A stretch of DNA of 6,739 nt, taken from Deltaproteobacteria bacterium (lineage in GTDB: Bacteria; Desulfobacterota; Anaeroferrophillalia; Anaeroferrophillales; Tharpellaceae). A program made the position numbers and the translations under genes. Numbering within the stretch: the stretch's first letter is position 1; each line of letters opens with the position of its first letter. The notes beneath the pieces are model-generated. The model did not search any database. It was not told where the DNA came from and saw only the letters and a list, made by a program, of their open reading frames with translations. The DNA lies in assembly GCA_013153415.1 (NCBI GenBank), contig JAADEO010000013.1, positions 1 to 6,739 of the forward strand, read 5' to 3'. Of the stretch, positions 5,444 through 6,739 are shown in pieces.

Positions 5444-6676
5444 ATGCAAAAAATCCACATGACAATGGGATTGGCACAAGCGTTGCAGAACAAAGAACAC
5501 AGAAGAGTTTTCGAAACTGATCGCACAACCTTATTTCAGATAAAATTGACAGACAATATGGGAAGCTTTTTCAAAATCAGGAACCTGGCGACCGGCGGCC
5601 GGAATCGCAGCTTGCGCAACTTTCTGCCAACCGGCCTGGGACCGCTCTTCAGTCGTTTCTCCCTGGTGGGATGCGAGCCTTCGGCAACCGCGGAAAACCT
5701 GACGGTTGACGCATCGCTAGAGTTTGTCAACCGTTTCACCGACGCCATGGAAATTGGCCATCTGGAAACTATGCTCAAGACCGCCACCCGGTTGTTGAGC
5801 GAACTGCTTAGCGAACAATCTCTCCTTCTGCAAGCCCGGTTGGAGTTCGAAACCATCATCATTTGTAGCAGCTTCCATGACTCTGCCGAACAGACAAGAA
5901 AACTTCCCGGTTCCGGGGCCAATGAGACTTCCGACAAACCTGAACGAATCAGAATTATAAACCTTGACCAAACAGAAGCTTCGCAAACAATGGCGGAAAC
6001 CACATTTTACACCCTCGCCCGCCACCGCTACCAGGATGGAGAACTCTCCCTTTACAGTGACAAGCGACTTTCTGTCAATCAGGACCGCCTGCTCGATTTC
6101 TGCCTCCAGTTCCTCGGCAAACGCCTGCTCGAAGCAAAAGACTGGCAGCGTCTGGAAACCGATAGCCGGCGCGATGCCCTGACTGGCCTGCACAACCGTC
6201 GCTATTTCGATGAACTCATCGACAAAGAGCAGGAACGAGCCCAGCGCTATCGCCACTCCACCGCCCTGGCGATGATGGACCTCGATCATTTCAAACAGAT
6301 CAACGACCGCTACGGGCACCCGGCTGGCGACCAGGTTCTCCGGGCGACCGGCCGCATCCTGACCGAAACCCTGCGCAAGTGCGACACCGCCTGTCGCTAC
6401 GGGGGTGAAGAGTTCGCCCTGATCCTGCCCGAAACCTCGCTGGCCGAAGCCCAGCTCATCTGCGAGCGCGTCCGCAAACGACTCGAAAACACGACCATAA
6501 CCACCAGTGACAACCAGAAAATCAACATCACCGCCAGCTTCGGCGTAACCGACAGCCAGGGCAACTGCAGTCTCGATCTGATCGAAGCCGCCGACCGCGC
6601 CCTCTACCAGGCCAAGAAAGAGGGCCGCAACCGCATCGCCACCTATCCTCCAACCGCTTTTCAGTCAGCGATCTGA
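5444..6676 (+). CDS. GGDEF-domain diguanylate cyclase with an unassigned, possibly GAF-like N-terminal region
   Basis: The 410-residue protein ends in a complete GGDEF domain (about 241-400), which makes cyclic di-GMP from two GTP. The domain opens with DALTGLHNRRYF (244-255), followed by the metal-binding MMDLDHFKQIND (277-288) and GHPAGDQVL. The active loop RYGGEEF has GGEEF at 320-324. An inhibitory-site RxxD (311-314) sits five residues before it, so product feedback is expected. The domain closes with FGV (366-368) and ADRALYQAKKEGRNRI (383-398). Residues 1-240 contain no clear membrane segment or signal peptide. Their end (RLLDFCLQFLGKRLLEAKDWQRLETD) resembles the last helix of a GAF domain running into GGDEF, suggesting a cytoplasmic sensor; this is inference. 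No EAL or HD-GYP domain is present. The ATG at 5444 is the first in frame after a stop at 5372, but lacks a good ribosome site. Later starts at 5459 or 5558 are possible. Confidence 0.93.
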   Translation: MQKIHMTMGLAQALQNKEHRRVFETDRTTLFQIKLTDNMGSFFKIRNLATGGRNRSLRNFLPTGLGPLFSRFSLVGCEPSATAENLTVDASLEFVNRFTDAMEIGHLETMLKTATRLLSELLSEQSLLLQARLEFETIIICSSFHDSAEQTRKLPGSGANETSDKPERIRIINLDQTEASQTMAETTFYTLARHRYQDGELSLYSDKRLSVNQDRLLDFCLQFLGKRLLEAKDWQRLETDSRRDALTGLHNRRYFDELIDKEQERAQRYRHSTALAMMDLDHFKQINDRYGHPAGDQVLRATGRILTETLRKCDTACRYGGEEFALILPETSLAEAQLICERVRKRLENTTITTSDNQKINITASFGVTDSQGNCSLDLIEAADRALYQAKKEGRNRIATYPPTAFQSAI

Positions 6677-6703
6677 TATCCATCCGGGAACTGACTGATT
6701 TTT
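6661..6703 (+). terminator. Terminator-like hairpin at the end of the cyclase gene
   Basis: TCAGTCAG (6661-6668) and CTGACTGA (6691-6698) are exactly complementary 8-bp arms and are followed at once by TTTTT (6699-6703). The loop is long (22 nt) and the stem is only half GC, so termination may be inefficient. The left arm is coding sequence and the TGA stop (6674-6676) lies in the loop, so a terminating ribosome would compete with folding. Confidence 0.55.
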
Positions 6704-6731
6704 ACTGTTGTCTCTAATGACATCATGTGCT

Positions 6732-6737
6732 AGGAGG
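6732..6737 (+). promoter_or_regulatory. Strong Shine-Dalgarno sequence for a gene beyond the right edge
   Basis: AGGAGG is a perfect Shine-Dalgarno sequence ending two bases before the window edge. A start codon at normal spacing would fall just outside. An ATG at 6725 meets a stop after two codons. An ATG at 6717 stays open to the edge but has no ribosome site of its own, so a start beyond the edge is likelier. Confidence 0.4.
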
Positions 6738-6739
6738 CC

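Noticed and set aside
5546..5551. Perfect -35 hexamer TTGACA inside the start of the cyclase gene
   Set aside because: No -10-like hexamer lies 15-19 bp downstream, so it is probably chance.
5717..6319. 200-codon minus-strand frame opposite the diguanylate cyclase
   Set aside because: The plus-strand frame carries the GGDEF motifs; this is its antisense shadow.
1..6739. CRISPR array, transposase, tRNA, phage or defence system
   Set aside because: No regularly spaced repeats with unique spacers, no tRNA-like fold and no mobile or defence gene was seen; every long coding frame is explained.

Overview
The window looks like a chromosomal segment of a Gram-negative, probably deltaproteobacterial (Desulfuromonadales-like) organism. 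The grounds are a moderately GC-rich sequence, a lipoprotein with a lipobox, a complete sigma-54 gene, a long-form hibernation factor, and HPr kinase/phosphorylase beside PtsN. The taxonomic call is inference from gene content and order; no rRNA or other marker is present.

Layout. Seven genes lie on the minus strand and read right to left: rpoN (sigma-54), hpf (long ribosome hibernation factor), ptsN (EIIA-Ntr), hprK (HPr kinase/phosphorylase), hisB (imidazoleglycerol-phosphate dehydratase), hisH (glutaminase subunit of imidazole glycerol phosphate synthase), and the first 90 codons of a lipoprotein gene cut by the left edge. The gaps are short (12 to 118 bp), ptsN and hprK overlap by 20 bp, and no convincing terminator interrupts the series, so it could be one long transcription unit. 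A gap of about 230 bp separates rpoN from a divergent plus-strand gene for a GGDEF diguanylate cyclase. That gene ends in a terminator-like hairpin, and a strong Shine-Dalgarno sequence at the right edge announces another plus-strand gene outside the window.

How the genes relate. rpoN-hpf-ptsN is the classic nitrogen-PTS/sigma-54 neighbourhood. Here hprK follows ptsN where rapZ sits in enterobacteria, and the cluster then runs straight into histidine biosynthesis genes. HisH supplies ammonia to HisF, whose gene is not in view, and HisB acts on the product of that step.

Most noteworthy are a cluster of GC-rich palindromic repeats between hisB and hisH, whose edge supplies the hisB stop codon; the cysteine-rich lipoprotein reading on behind hisH; the junction of a regulatory cluster with a his cluster; and a cyclase with an unidentified N-terminal half. 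I see no clearly novel defence, mobile or multi-gene system. Apart from these points the window is mostly well-known housekeeping and regulatory genes.
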